DNA of 6,580 nt from an uncultured Clostridia bacterium. GTDB lineage: Bacteria > Bacillota > Clostridia > UBA1381. The stretch is taken from the NCBI GenBank assembly GCA_910585795.1, contig CAJUFV010000003.1:1-6580 (forward strand), in the 5' to 3' direction. A program made the translations under genes and the position numbers. Positions 1 through 5,775 of the stretch are shown piece after piece (position 1 is the stretch's first letter; every line of letters begins with the position of its first letter). Below the pieces are notes generated by a model. The model saw only the letters and a program-made list of their open reading frames with translations. It did no database searches and was not told where the DNA came from.

Positions 1-16
1 ATAGAGGATTTTTGAT

Positions 17-484
17 ATGAATACCGAGAATACGAATTGGGAACAAAGCGTTGCGTGTGTCGTGATAAAAGAAAATAAGGTTTTACCGCCATACATACGG
101 GAACAGAAAAGGCATGTTAATTATACCAGGCGGTTATGTAAATTATGGTGAAACACCTCAATAAGACTTAAAACGCGAATATATGGAAGAAATGAAAATA
201 GAAGTATAGTCACAAAATATAATTGGTATTAGATTTAATATGCATGATTGGTATATTGTATTTAGCGCAAAATATATTTCGGGGAAAGCACAATCAGATA
301 ATGACGAGAACGGTGAAGTACTATGGCTGGATATTGATTACGCATTGTCAAGAGATGATGTTCCTGAACTCATTAAAAAATGATTGAAAGCGCGACATTA
401 AAACAATATGGACTACAATACGCAGATTATAATGGAAATGCCAAATATGCACCATTATATATATCAACAGATTCCAATTTATAG
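17..484 (+). pseudogene. Decayed Nudix hydrolase gene
   Basis: This is the remnant of a Nudix (NTP/nucleoside-diphosphate-X) hydrolase. Translation starts at ATG 17 after a GAGGA ribosome binding site (4-8) and reads MNTENTNWEQSVACVVIKEN, a typical Nudix N-terminus. Around base 86 the frame must shift by one base to continue into YGNRKGMLIIPGG. The Nudix box (consensus G-x5-E-x7-R-E-U-x-E-E-x-G-U) follows as GGYVNYGETPQ, a TAA stop at 162-164, then DLKREYMEEMKIEV. A second stop, TAG, lies at 207-209. The reading then runs to a TGA at 381-383 after a run of six A's. A one-base shift there restores a C-terminal tail (MIESATLKQYGLQYADYNGN and on) ending at TAG 482-484. The two shifts cancel, so the span equals 156 codons, normal for a small Nudix protein. 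The family call is firm because of the box; the original substrate cannot be told. Confidence 0.85.
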
Positions 485-504
485 AACTCTTAAGTTGTTG
501 CGGA

Positions 505-530
505 TTATGTGATTTACATAAAAATATACT
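505..530 (+). promoter_or_regulatory. Possible promoter with dyad operator before the GNAT gene
   Basis: A perfect inverted repeat, TTATGT-N5-ACATAA (505-521), lies just before a good -10 element, TATACT (525-530). There is no convincing -35 at 17 bp: TTGCGG at 498-503 is 21 bp away. The dyad fills the place where a -35/spacer-binding regulator would sit. Inference only; AT-rich DNA produces such short dyads by chance. Confidence 0.3.
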
Positions 531-546
531 TTATAAAGGGAATTTT

Positions 547-651
547 ATGTACATGGAACACTTTTCTGAAAAGGGTGAGTAAAAAGATTGAATTTCGCAG
601 GTTTTTTATGAAAGAATGATTAACGAAAGTGAAGGCAGGATATTCGGATAG
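547..651 (+). pseudogene. Short unrecognised coding remnant
   Basis: An ATG at 547 follows an AAAGGG ribosome binding site (535-540). The same frame runs 34 codons to TAG 649-651, interrupted by TAA (580-582) and TGA (589-591). It reads MYMEHFSEKGE, stop, KD, stop, ISQVFYERMINESEGRIFG. The second part looks like ordinary protein, and the common frame suggests a small gene, or the end of a larger one, that has decayed. I do not recognise a family. It lies between the broken Nudix gene and the intact GNAT gene, so it may belong to the same decayed stretch. Alternatively it is non-coding leader of the GNAT gene. Confidence 0.25.
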
Positions 652-662
652 GAGGATTTAAT

Positions 663-1124
663 ATGAATGTGCGCAGAGCGGAAGAACGTGATATAGAAAA
701 AATAAAGGATTTATTAAATCAGGTGCTTGCTGTTCATAATAATGGCAGACCAGATTTGTTTAAACGAGATTGCCGCAAATATACTGATGATGAGCTTAAT
801 GAGCTTATAAAAGATGATGACAGGCCTATATTTATAGTGGAAGAAAATTCAGTTTTGGGGTATGCTTTTTGTGTTATAAAGAAAAATAGCAATCATAATA
901 TGACAGATATAAAAACTTTGTATATAGATGATTTATGTGTCGATGAAAATGTCCGTGGAAAGCATGTCGGAACAGTGCTTTATGAATATGTTAAGGAATT
1001 CGCAAAAAGAATCAGCTGTTATAATTTAACGCTTAATGTGTGGGCGTGTAATGAAAATGCGGTGAAATTTTATGAGAAACTCGGACTGAAACCGCAATCA
1101 ACTATGATGGAGACAATATTATGA
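663..1124 (+). CDS. GNAT family N-acetyltransferase
   Basis: This 153-residue protein has the full length of a single-domain GCN5-related N-acetyltransferase, which moves the acetyl group of acetyl-CoA to an amine. Residues 2-60 form the N-terminal strand-helix part (NVRRAEERDIEKIKDLLNQV). Motif A is at about 86-111: strand LYIDDLCVDE, then the CoA pyrophosphate loop RGKHVGT (98-104), where the first glycine of the usual R-x-x-G-x-G is histidine. Motif B is NENAVKFYEKLGLKPQ (130-145), and the end METIL is common in RimI-like and aminoglycoside-acetyltransferase-like members. There is no signal peptide, so it is cytosolic. The start is fixed by GGAGG (651-655), seven bases before ATG. It is the only intact gene on the left + strand and converges on the GH2 gene. 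The substrate (protein N-terminus, polyamine, antibiotic or other) cannot be inferred. Confidence 0.9.
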   Translation: MNVRRAEERDIEKIKDLLNQVLAVHNNGRPDLFKRDCRKYTDDELNELIKDDDRPIFIVEENSVLGYAFCVIKKNSNHNMTDIKTLYIDDLCVDENVRGKHVGTVLYEYVKEFAKRISCYNLTLNVWACNENAVKFYEKLGLKPQSTMMETIL

Positions 1125-1136
1125 TAGAGAGTGTAC

Positions 1137-1173
1137 TTGTTAAGGGACACTGTTATTTAGTGTCCCTTAACAA
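1137..1173. terminator. Perfect 15-bp hairpin between convergent genes
   Basis: TTGTTAAGGGACACT (1137-1151) and its exact reverse complement (1159-1173) flank a 7-base loop. The hairpin lies between the stop of the GNAT gene (1122-1124) and the stop of the convergent GH2 gene (1174-1176), directly touching the latter. Its position suits a shared bidirectional terminator. Neither side has a clear T-run, however, so intrinsic termination may be weak; a 3'-end-protecting hairpin or a small dispersed palindrome are alternatives. Confidence 0.65.
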
Positions 1174-3903
1174 TTAATCTGTTATAACAACAGGTCTTAA
1201 AATACCGGCATTGCCTTGCTTTTTGGTACTGTGAATGATAATTGTTATATCTGTGTTACCGATGATAGAGGATATGTCAATTTCTATTTTTTTGCCCCAC
1301 TGACAGTTACCAATAAACTTTTGTTCTCCGTCTATGAAAATTTCTACTTCGTCTCCCATTATTTCACGAAATACAATCAAATTATCAGAGTCATAAATAT
1401 TTACATTGGTTTTATAAAGTCCATAGCCGGTTCTGTTTTTGAATCTATCTTCATAATTTTCGCCTATGCTGATAATTCCCCATGTATTCATGTCACTATC
1501 CTCAATCTGTACATTGGGATTGGGACGACTGGAAGATACATCTACAGCCTGGCGCCATTTTGAGATATATCGTTCATTGACAGATGAAATATATATAGGG
1601 TTAATATCCCTTTTAATAGCATTAATTGTAAAGTGGGCGCTTTCCAATCCTTCTGATGAAGCGATTATAGTCATTTTTTCTGAATCGTCTGTCTGTTTTA
1701 CGATAACCTGACATAATCCATTAAACAGATGTCTCTCTTCTGCCTTGTCTGCTTCGTGTGAGTTCGGATTACCATTTCCTACACCAATTATTTTTCCGCC
1801 TTCAGCAGTGAATTTAATAAGATTATCGGCGGTGGGGACAGTAATTCCGTTTTTATCTGTAACAGAAATATTAAATATTGCCGCGTCATCACAGGCATCA
1901 TACACAAAATCACGGCAAGGTGTGATAATGATTTTCTGCGCGTCTTCCGAGGTAGTGACTTCATCTGTGCAGACAGCTTGACCGTTATTATAACCTACAA
2001 CGTTTAGTGTTCCCTTGCTAAAATCAATATTCCAGTCAGTCATTTCGTATTTGTCAACTTTTTTTCTGCCGAGAGATATTTCATTAAGGAACAGTTCCGC
2101 TTCCGCACAGTTTGTATATACCATTACACGTACTTTATCACCTTTACACCAGTTCCAATGGGGCAGAAGATGGATAATGGGTTCAGATGTAAAAAATACT
2201 TTGTTCAAATAAAACGCGTCCTTTTTAAATCCGCATGTATCCATAATGCCGAATTGTGTGCTGATTGACGGCCATTCAAACGGTGTAGGCTCACCTCTGT
2301 AGTCAAAACCTGTCCATATAAACATACCCAACATATGAGGGCGGGTATTTATTTGCTTAAAGCCGTCACGATAGGTATTGCCCCATGTAGCCGCTTCGCT
2401 GTCATAGCAGTCAATGATATTTTTACTGTGGTCTGTTGTATAAACACCACGTGTCTGAAATGCGCTGTCATTTTCACTGCCTATCATGGGTACATGAGGA
2501 TATTTTTCACGAAAATCATCATAGGTATGTGTGATATAGTTAAAGCCTGTCATATCAAGCAAATCGCATGTACCTCCATCAGTGGTTACTCCTGTATTCA
2601 TAGCCCCAAGGAGAAAACGGGTATTATCAAGCTTTTTTATCTCGCATTGCAGCTTTTGAGCGATTTTTCGTCCTGTAGGTGTTCCTTGAAGAGGTTCTTC
2701 GTTAAATAATGAATACATAATAACTGACGGATGATTTCTGTCGCGCATAACCATATCCCGAATCTGTTTAATTCCATCTGCGCTTGAATTGAAATTTCTG
2801 TTTTCATCCATGACAAGCATTCCGTATTTGTCACAGTAATCCAATATTTCAGGATTGGGATTACCGTGAGCGCATCGGTACGCGTTGCTTCCCATTTCCT
2901 TTAGCAGCTTAATTCTGTATTCATTTACGCTGTCAGGCACAGCTACGCCAACACCCGCGTGGTCCTGATGATTACAGGTACCGTATATAGGAACATGTCT
3001 GCCGTTTAAAAGGAAGCCGGTATCAGCATCAATTGAAATAGTTCGGAAGCCGAAGTTATTTGTTTGACTGTCAATAAGTGTGTTATTTTCATAAAGCTCA
3101 CTTATCATTTTGTATAAATTTGGTGAGTCAATATCCCACAATAGAGGACTGTAGGTCAAAATGCTTTGATTTATGGTCACAGTACTTCCTCCATTGACAG
3201 AGCAGTCAGTTTCAGCTTTACCTACGATATTATCGTTATTATCCAGAATATATGTTTTAAGGCGGAATGATTTATCTGTATATGAGGAATTTTCAATTGT
3301 TGTGTCTGTAATTGCGTCCCATACATCAGCGGTTTTCTTTTCAGGATGAACAAACACTCCCCAATGAGTTATGTGCAGTTTATTTTTTTTGTAGAGATTT
3401 ACATGACGATAGATACCGGCGCCCTCATACCACCAGCCCTCTATTGCCGTTGCGTCGACAAAAACAACGAGGTCATTTATCTGCTCGCCGTAAAGAGCCA
3501 TATCAGTACCGTCTACGACAAATGAATTATAGCCGCAGAAATTTCTTCCTATGACGGAGCCGTTTAAATAAACAGTCGCATGTGAGGAGATACCCTCAAA
3601 TTCAATTAAAATTTGTTTCTTTTTGTCATCTTCATCAAGCCGGAAACGTTTTGAGTACCATGCTTTACCTCGCTTTTTATAACCCTGTGAAGGACCCCAT
3701 TTTTCTTCAAAATTATTATATACGGCCCAATCATGAGGAAGATTTACGGTTTTCCAGCTACTTTTGTCGAAGTCGGGGGAAGCGGCACCAATTGCTCCTC
3801 CTGCTTTTGATGCCATATAGCAGTCGGTATGTGACTTGGTTTCAGAAAGCTCAATATCGCCGTTATGAAATTTCCAGTCTCTGTCCATGCTGAATTTATT
3901 CAT
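1174..3903 (-). CDS. Glycoside hydrolase family 2, beta-galactosidase type
   Basis: This 909-residue retaining glycosidase probably removes terminal beta-linked sugars, most likely galactose. Domains in order: sugar-binding jelly roll (about 1-172, with LPHDW at 55-59 and GWWYEGAGIYRHV at 156-168), immunoglobulin-like domain (about 175-287), TIM barrel (about 290-580), DUF4982-like beta domain (about 586-650), a further Ig-like GH2 C-terminal domain (about 655-762) and a last beta-rich module (about 800-909) resembling another galactose-binding fold. The acid/base is Glu402 in SLFNEEP after NHPSVIM; the nucleophile is Glu477 in MIGSEND. GTCNHQDHAGVGVAVPD (308-324) is typical of this beta-galactosidase subgroup. 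No signal peptide is seen, so it should act in the cytosol on imported oligosaccharides. The start has AAGGAG (3916-3911) seven bases away, inside the end of the upstream MmcQ/YjbR gene, which suggests coupled translation. No transporter or regulator is next to it. Beta-glucuronidase or another GH2 activity is less likely but not excluded. Confidence 0.92.
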   Translation of the reverse strand: MNKFSMDRDWKFHNGDIELSETKSHTDCYMASKAGGAIGAASPDFDKSSWKTVNLPHDWAVYNNFEEKWGPSQGYKKRGKAWYSKRFRLDEDDKKKQILIEFEGISSHATVYLNGSVIGRNFCGYNSFVVDGTDMALYGEQINDLVVFVDATAIEGWWYEGAGIYRHVNLYKKNKLHITHWGVFVHPEKKTADVWDAITDTTIENSSYTDKSFRLKTYILDNNDNIVGKAETDCSVNGGSTVTINQSILTYSPLLWDIDSPNLYKMISELYENNTLIDSQTNNFGFRTISIDADTGFLLNGRHVPIYGTCNHQDHAGVGVAVPDSVNEYRIKLLKEMGSNAYRCAHGNPNPEILDYCDKYGMLVMDENRNFNSSADGIKQIRDMVMRDRNHPSVIMYSLFNEEPLQGTPTGRKIAQKLQCEIKKLDNTRFLLGAMNTGVTTDGGTCDLLDMTGFNYITHTYDDFREKYPHVPMIGSENDSAFQTRGVYTTDHSKNIIDCYDSEAATWGNTYRDGFKQINTRPHMLGMFIWTGFDYRGEPTPFEWPSISTQFGIMDTCGFKKDAFYLNKVFFTSEPIIHLLPHWNWCKGDKVRVMVYTNCAEAELFLNEISLGRKKVDKYEMTDWNIDFSKGTLNVVGYNNGQAVCTDEVTTSEDAQKIIITPCRDFVYDACDDAAIFNISVTDKNGITVPTADNLIKFTAEGGKIIGVGNGNPNSHEADKAEERHLFNGLCQVIVKQTDDSEKMTIIASSEGLESAHFTINAIKRDINPIYISSVNERYISKWRQAVDVSSSRPNPNVQIEDSDMNTWGIISIGENYEDRFKNRTGYGLYKTNVNIYDSDNLIVFREIMGDEVEIFIDGEQKFIGNCQWGKKIEIDISSIIGNTDITIIIHSTKKQGNAGILRPVVITD

Positions 3904-3906
3904 TAT

Positions 3907-4278
3907 TTATCTCCTTTTTGTCATATTAAAGCTTAAGTTTAAAAGCTTAAGTATTTCGTCTTCAGGCACAGAGCCATCCAGAATAATTGAAATCCAATGC
4001 TGTTTGTTCATATGATACGCGGGGAAGTATCCTTCGTTATGTAATAATGAGCCTATGAATAAAGGCTCGCATTTTACGTTTAGCACGTCAATTTTATCTT
4101 CACAGCATATACCTAATTTTATTTTTGAAATATTCATAATTACCGCGTACCATTTTGAGTTGTCTCTATGACGTAAAATAGCGGATTCAGGGTCGCTGGC
4201 CCAAAGATATTCCGGTTTTGAACCGAAATTTTCTTCGGCATATTTGAAGATTGTGTCTTTTAAGCTGAAATGCTTCAT
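3907..4278 (-). CDS. MmcQ/YjbR family protein
   Basis: This 123-residue protein matches the MmcQ/YjbR family, small proteins with a CyaY-like fold often labelled DNA-binding although their cellular role is poorly known. Recognisable signatures are PEYLWASDPESAILRHRDN (22-40), KWYAVIMNISKIKLG (42-56), DVLNVKCEP (64-72), GSLLHNEGYFPAYHMNKQHW (76-95) and ISIILDGSVPEDEI (96-109). The length is normal and the gene is intact. There is no signal peptide or membrane segment. The start ATG (4278-4276) has AGAGG (4292-4288) nine bases upstream, lying within the last codons of the broken HAD gene. Its stop is 3 bases from the GH2 start. It is thus the middle gene of a former HAD-MmcQ-GH2 operon. Since the first gene is broken, its transcription should still come from upstream of the HAD remnant unless a newer promoter exists. 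The family call is firm; no function is proposed. Confidence 0.92.
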   Translation of the reverse strand: MKHFSLKDTIFKYAEENFGSKPEYLWASDPESAILRHRDNSKWYAVIMNISKIKLGICCEDKIDVLNVKCEPLFIGSLLHNEGYFPAYHMNKQHWISIILDGSVPEDEILKLLNLSFNMTKRR

Positions 4279-4284
4279 ATAATA

Positions 4285-4682
4285 TTACCTCTCTAATCGA
4301 CTTTGTTTTATAATTTTATAAATATCTGAAAGATTTCCCATCTATAAATCATTTTTAGTTTTTTCATCTGGCAAGCCATAAATGATTTATATTCATTTGT
4401 AATGCTGGAGTAATATCTGTATTAAAATTATTGTCTATATACCAGTATTCTTGCGGTGATTTATCTGCATAGTTAAAATAGATTGGGTATGCGTAAATGC
4501 CGCGGTTCTGTTAAGAACAGCTCACCTGAAAGATAACGGCGGTAACTTGTTTTTGTGACAGAACGCCAATATTTCTTGCCGATAGTAAGGTGATTGCGGC
4601 ATTGTCTATATAACTCATTAAGACATCAACACTCTGCTGAAGAAAAATCCATTACAGTGTTGTCAATATCAAAGAAAATCAT
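4285..4682 (-). pseudogene. Broken HAD-family hydrolase (YjjG-like)
   Basis: This is the remnant of a haloacid dehalogenase-superfamily phosphatase of the YjjG/pyrimidine-nucleotidase type. From ATG 4682-4680 (AAAAGG ribosome binding site upstream) it reads MIFFDIDNTVMDFSSAE, the motif I DxDxT with Asp5 and Asp7. A TGA follows at codon 19 (4628-4626), then a cap-domain-like stretch (YWRSVTKTSYRRYLSGELF) to TAA 4475-4473. In a second frame, PQEYWYIDNNFNTDITPALQ continues to NINHLWLAR, matching motif IV, and ends at TGA 4366-4364. In a third frame, PDEKTKNDL, a TAG, then GNLSDIYKIIKQSRLER ends at TAA 4287-4285, a normal HAD C-terminus. About 132 codons remain of the roughly 220 expected; the central part with motifs II and III is gone. 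The stop is six bases before the MmcQ/YjbR start, so it was the first gene of that operon. Confidence 0.82.
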
Positions 4683-4711
4683 AGTTTAATACCTTTTTTG
4701 TTAAGTAATGA

Positions 4712-4744
4712 AATACCGCTGTTATCAGCAGAAATGTCAACAGC
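4712..4744 (-). promoter_or_regulatory. Candidate promoter and dyad for the HAD-MmcQ-GH2 transcript
   Basis: Read on the - strand, a perfect -35 TTGACA (4740-4735) lies about 55 bases before the HAD start. At 17 bp spacing the -10 would be GGTATT (4717-4712), a poor match; TATTTC at 19 bp is no better. An inverted repeat, GCTGTT-N15-AACAGC (4744-4718), covers the -35 and the spacer, with half-sites 21 bp apart centre to centre. This layout suits a repressor operator. Inference from position and symmetry only. Confidence 0.35.
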
Positions 4745-4800
4745 TTATTTTTTTATAATATTTTCTAATGATGATATTTGTAATGATTATGTCTAAAAAA

Positions 4801-4854
4801 TTCAGATTGTTATGATGTTATTATATCACAGTGATTTTACAAATGCAATCTGAA
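4801..4854. repeat. Inverted repeat in the divergent intergenic region
   Basis: TTCAGATTG (4801-4809) pairs exactly with CAATCTGAA (4846-4854) across 36 bases. Inside the loop lies an odd-centred palindrome, ATCAC-A-GTGAT (4825-4835). There is no T-run after it on either strand, so it is not a typical terminator. It sits between the HAD remnant and the spoIIA promoter; no function is assigned. The rest of 4683-4912, apart from the candidate promoter at 4712-4744, is AT-rich and I see nothing else in it. Confidence 0.35.
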
Positions 4855-4912
4855 GTTTGAAGTACTTTCTAAAGCTATTATGCTATTTATATAAATTATT
4901 AAAAGGTGTTTT

Positions 4913-4967
4913 TTCGACAAAGGTTCCGCAATTTCAACAAAGGAATTTTGTGTAAGAATATGGAAAT
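4913..4967 (+). promoter_or_regulatory. Probable Spo0A-activated sigma-H promoter of spoIIA
   Basis: TTCGACAA (4913-4920) is the exact reverse complement of the Spo0A box TTGTCGAA. TTCAACAA (4933-4940) is a second box in the same orientation with one mismatch, exactly 20 bp (two helical turns) further on. It runs into AAAGGAATT (4939-4947), a full match to the sigma-H -35 (RnAGGAwww). Twelve bases later, ATGGAAAT (4960-4967) resembles the sigma-H -10 (RnnGAATw), with one A in place of T. The operon start codon is 40 bases further on. In Bacillus subtilis, spoIIA is transcribed by sigma-H RNA polymerase and activated by Spo0A~P; the boxes here fit that scheme. The sites are seen; their use is inferred. 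Confidence 0.7.
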
Positions 4968-5006
4968 ATAAAATGATAGAACTATAACAGCAGGAGGAGA
5001 ATAGCA

Positions 5007-5354
5007 ATGGAACTATTTTTGTGGGGAAAGTATCGGACACTTGTAGTCAAGCTGTATGGTGAGCTGGACCACCATGCGGCACAAAATGTAAGGGAGAGTG
5101 TTGACAGGGAGCTTTTAAAAAGCGGCGTGATAAATGTAGCGTTTGACTTTGAAAATGTTACCTTTATGGATTCATCGGGCATAGGAGTAATAATGGGAAG
5201 ATGTAAAATAACAAAATCGCTTGGAGGTAAGGTTATTATATATGGAGCCTCTGACGAAGTAAAACGCATCATCAAAATGGCGGGAATAGATAAGATAGTT
5301 ACGCTGTCAGATGAGATAGAACAGGGGATAAAGGAGGCATCTTTAAATGTATAA
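5007..5354 (+). CDS. spoIIAA: Anti-sigma F factor antagonist SpoIIAA
   Basis: This 115-residue STAS-domain protein is the anti-anti-sigma factor of the sporulation sigma-F switch. In its unphosphorylated form it binds the SpoIIAB-ATP-sigma-F complex and frees sigma-F; SpoIIAB phosphorylates it, and the SpoIIE phosphatase reverses this in the forespore. GELDHHAAQNVRESV (18-32) is the conserved early STAS segment. FMDSSGIGVIMGR (53-65) holds the phosphorylation site, Ser56, equivalent to Ser58 of B. subtilis. The length matches the family. The start is set by AGGAGG (4992-4997), nine bases before ATG. It is the first gene of the operon and overlaps spoIIAB by 8 bases, so the two are probably translated in balance. 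Control is probably by the Spo0A/sigma-H promoter just upstream. Confidence 0.97.
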   Translation: MELFLWGKYRTLVVKLYGELDHHAAQNVRESVDRELLKSGVINVAFDFENVTFMDSSGIGVIMGRCKITKSLGGKVIIYGASDEVKRIIKMAGIDKIVTLSDEIEQGIKEASLNV

Positions 5355-5766
5355 GAACAGTATGAGAATCGAATTTCCGAATAATTCTGATAATGAACGC
5401 TTTGCAAGAAATGTCGCAGCAGCTTTTGTACTGGAGCTTGACCCAACGCTTGACCAGCTTTCAGAGATAAAGACAGCGGTATCAGAGGCGGTAACAAACG
5501 CTATAATACATGGGTATGACAATGCAGAGGGAACGGTTATTATGGAGGGGAATATAGCCGATGATACGGTGGAGTTTATAATATCAGATAATGGTATAGG
5601 AATATCTGACATACATAAAGCGCGCGAGCCTCTTTTTACAGGCAAGCCAGAGATGGAACGTTCAGGAATGGGCTTTACAATAATGGAGACATTTATGGAT
5701 AGAATGGACGTGGAAAGCGAAGTTGGAAAAGGCACACGCATAACCATGTGTAAAAAGTTAAAGTAG
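5347..5766 (+). CDS. spoIIAB: Anti-sigma F factor and kinase SpoIIAB
   Basis: This 139-residue GHKL-fold ATPase binds sigma-F as a dimer to keep it inactive and phosphorylates SpoIIAA on serine. The N-box is EIKTAVSEAVTNAIIHGY (40-57), with Glu47 and Asn51 as the expected catalytic base and Mg ligand. The G1 box is SDNGIGI (80-86), the ATP-lid region is EPLFTGKPEMERSGMGF (94-110), and GKGT (127-130) completes the nucleotide pocket. Arg21 in RFAR corresponds to B. subtilis Arg20, which contacts both SpoIIAA and sigma-F. The protein stops shortly after the last strand and lacks the extra tail of the B. subtilis protein. AAGGAGG (5331-5337) lies nine bases before ATG, inside spoIIAA, and the genes overlap by 8 bases. 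The call is firm; related kinases such as RsbW are ruled out by the operon context. Confidence 0.97.
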   Translation: MYKNSMRIEFPNNSDNERFARNVAAAFVLELDPTLDQLSEIKTAVSEAVTNAIIHGYDNAEGTVIMEGNIADDTVEFIISDNGIGISDIHKAREPLFTGKPEMERSGMGFTIMETFMDRMDVESEVGKGTRITMCKKLK

Positions 5767-5771
5767 GTGAT
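5765..5771 (+). promoter_or_regulatory. Ribosome binding site that decides the sigF start
   Basis: AGGTGAT matches the 3' part of the consensus UAAGGAGGUGAU exactly and overlaps the spoIIAB stop codon (5764-5766). It places GTG 5776 at a correct distance (8 bases after AGG). The earlier in-frame GTG at 5767 lies inside this site and has no ribosome binding site of its own. Confidence 0.65.
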
Positions 5772-5775
5772 TGCC

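Noticed and set aside
1216..3893. Several + strand open frames of 65-124 codons opposite the GH2 gene, and a 65-codon - strand frame at 2637-2834
   Set aside because: They lie wholly within a strong 909-residue coding frame, have no recognisable domains and poor or absent ribosome binding sites; they are shadows of the GH2 gene.
1174..4682. HAD-MmcQ-GH2 cluster as a new defence or modification system
   Set aside because: Each part is a common metabolic or housekeeping family, the first is dead, and nothing such as nucleases, reverse transcriptases or toxins is nearby.
4718..4757. GCTGTT/AACAGC hairpin followed by TTATTTTTTT as a + strand terminator
   Set aside because: No + strand gene precedes it and the stem is only 6 bp with a 15-base loop; the overlap with TTGACA on the other strand makes an operator-like dyad the better reading.
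4825..4835. ATCACAGTGAT as a CRP/FNR-type site
   Set aside because: Half-sites are only one base apart, unlike the 4-6 base spacing of CRP/FNR operators; such a short palindrome occurs by chance.
4942..4959. AGGAATT with GAAT at 4956-4959 as the sigma-H promoter
   Set aside because: The two elements would be only about 5 bases apart; GAAAT at 4963 gives the correct 12-base spacing.
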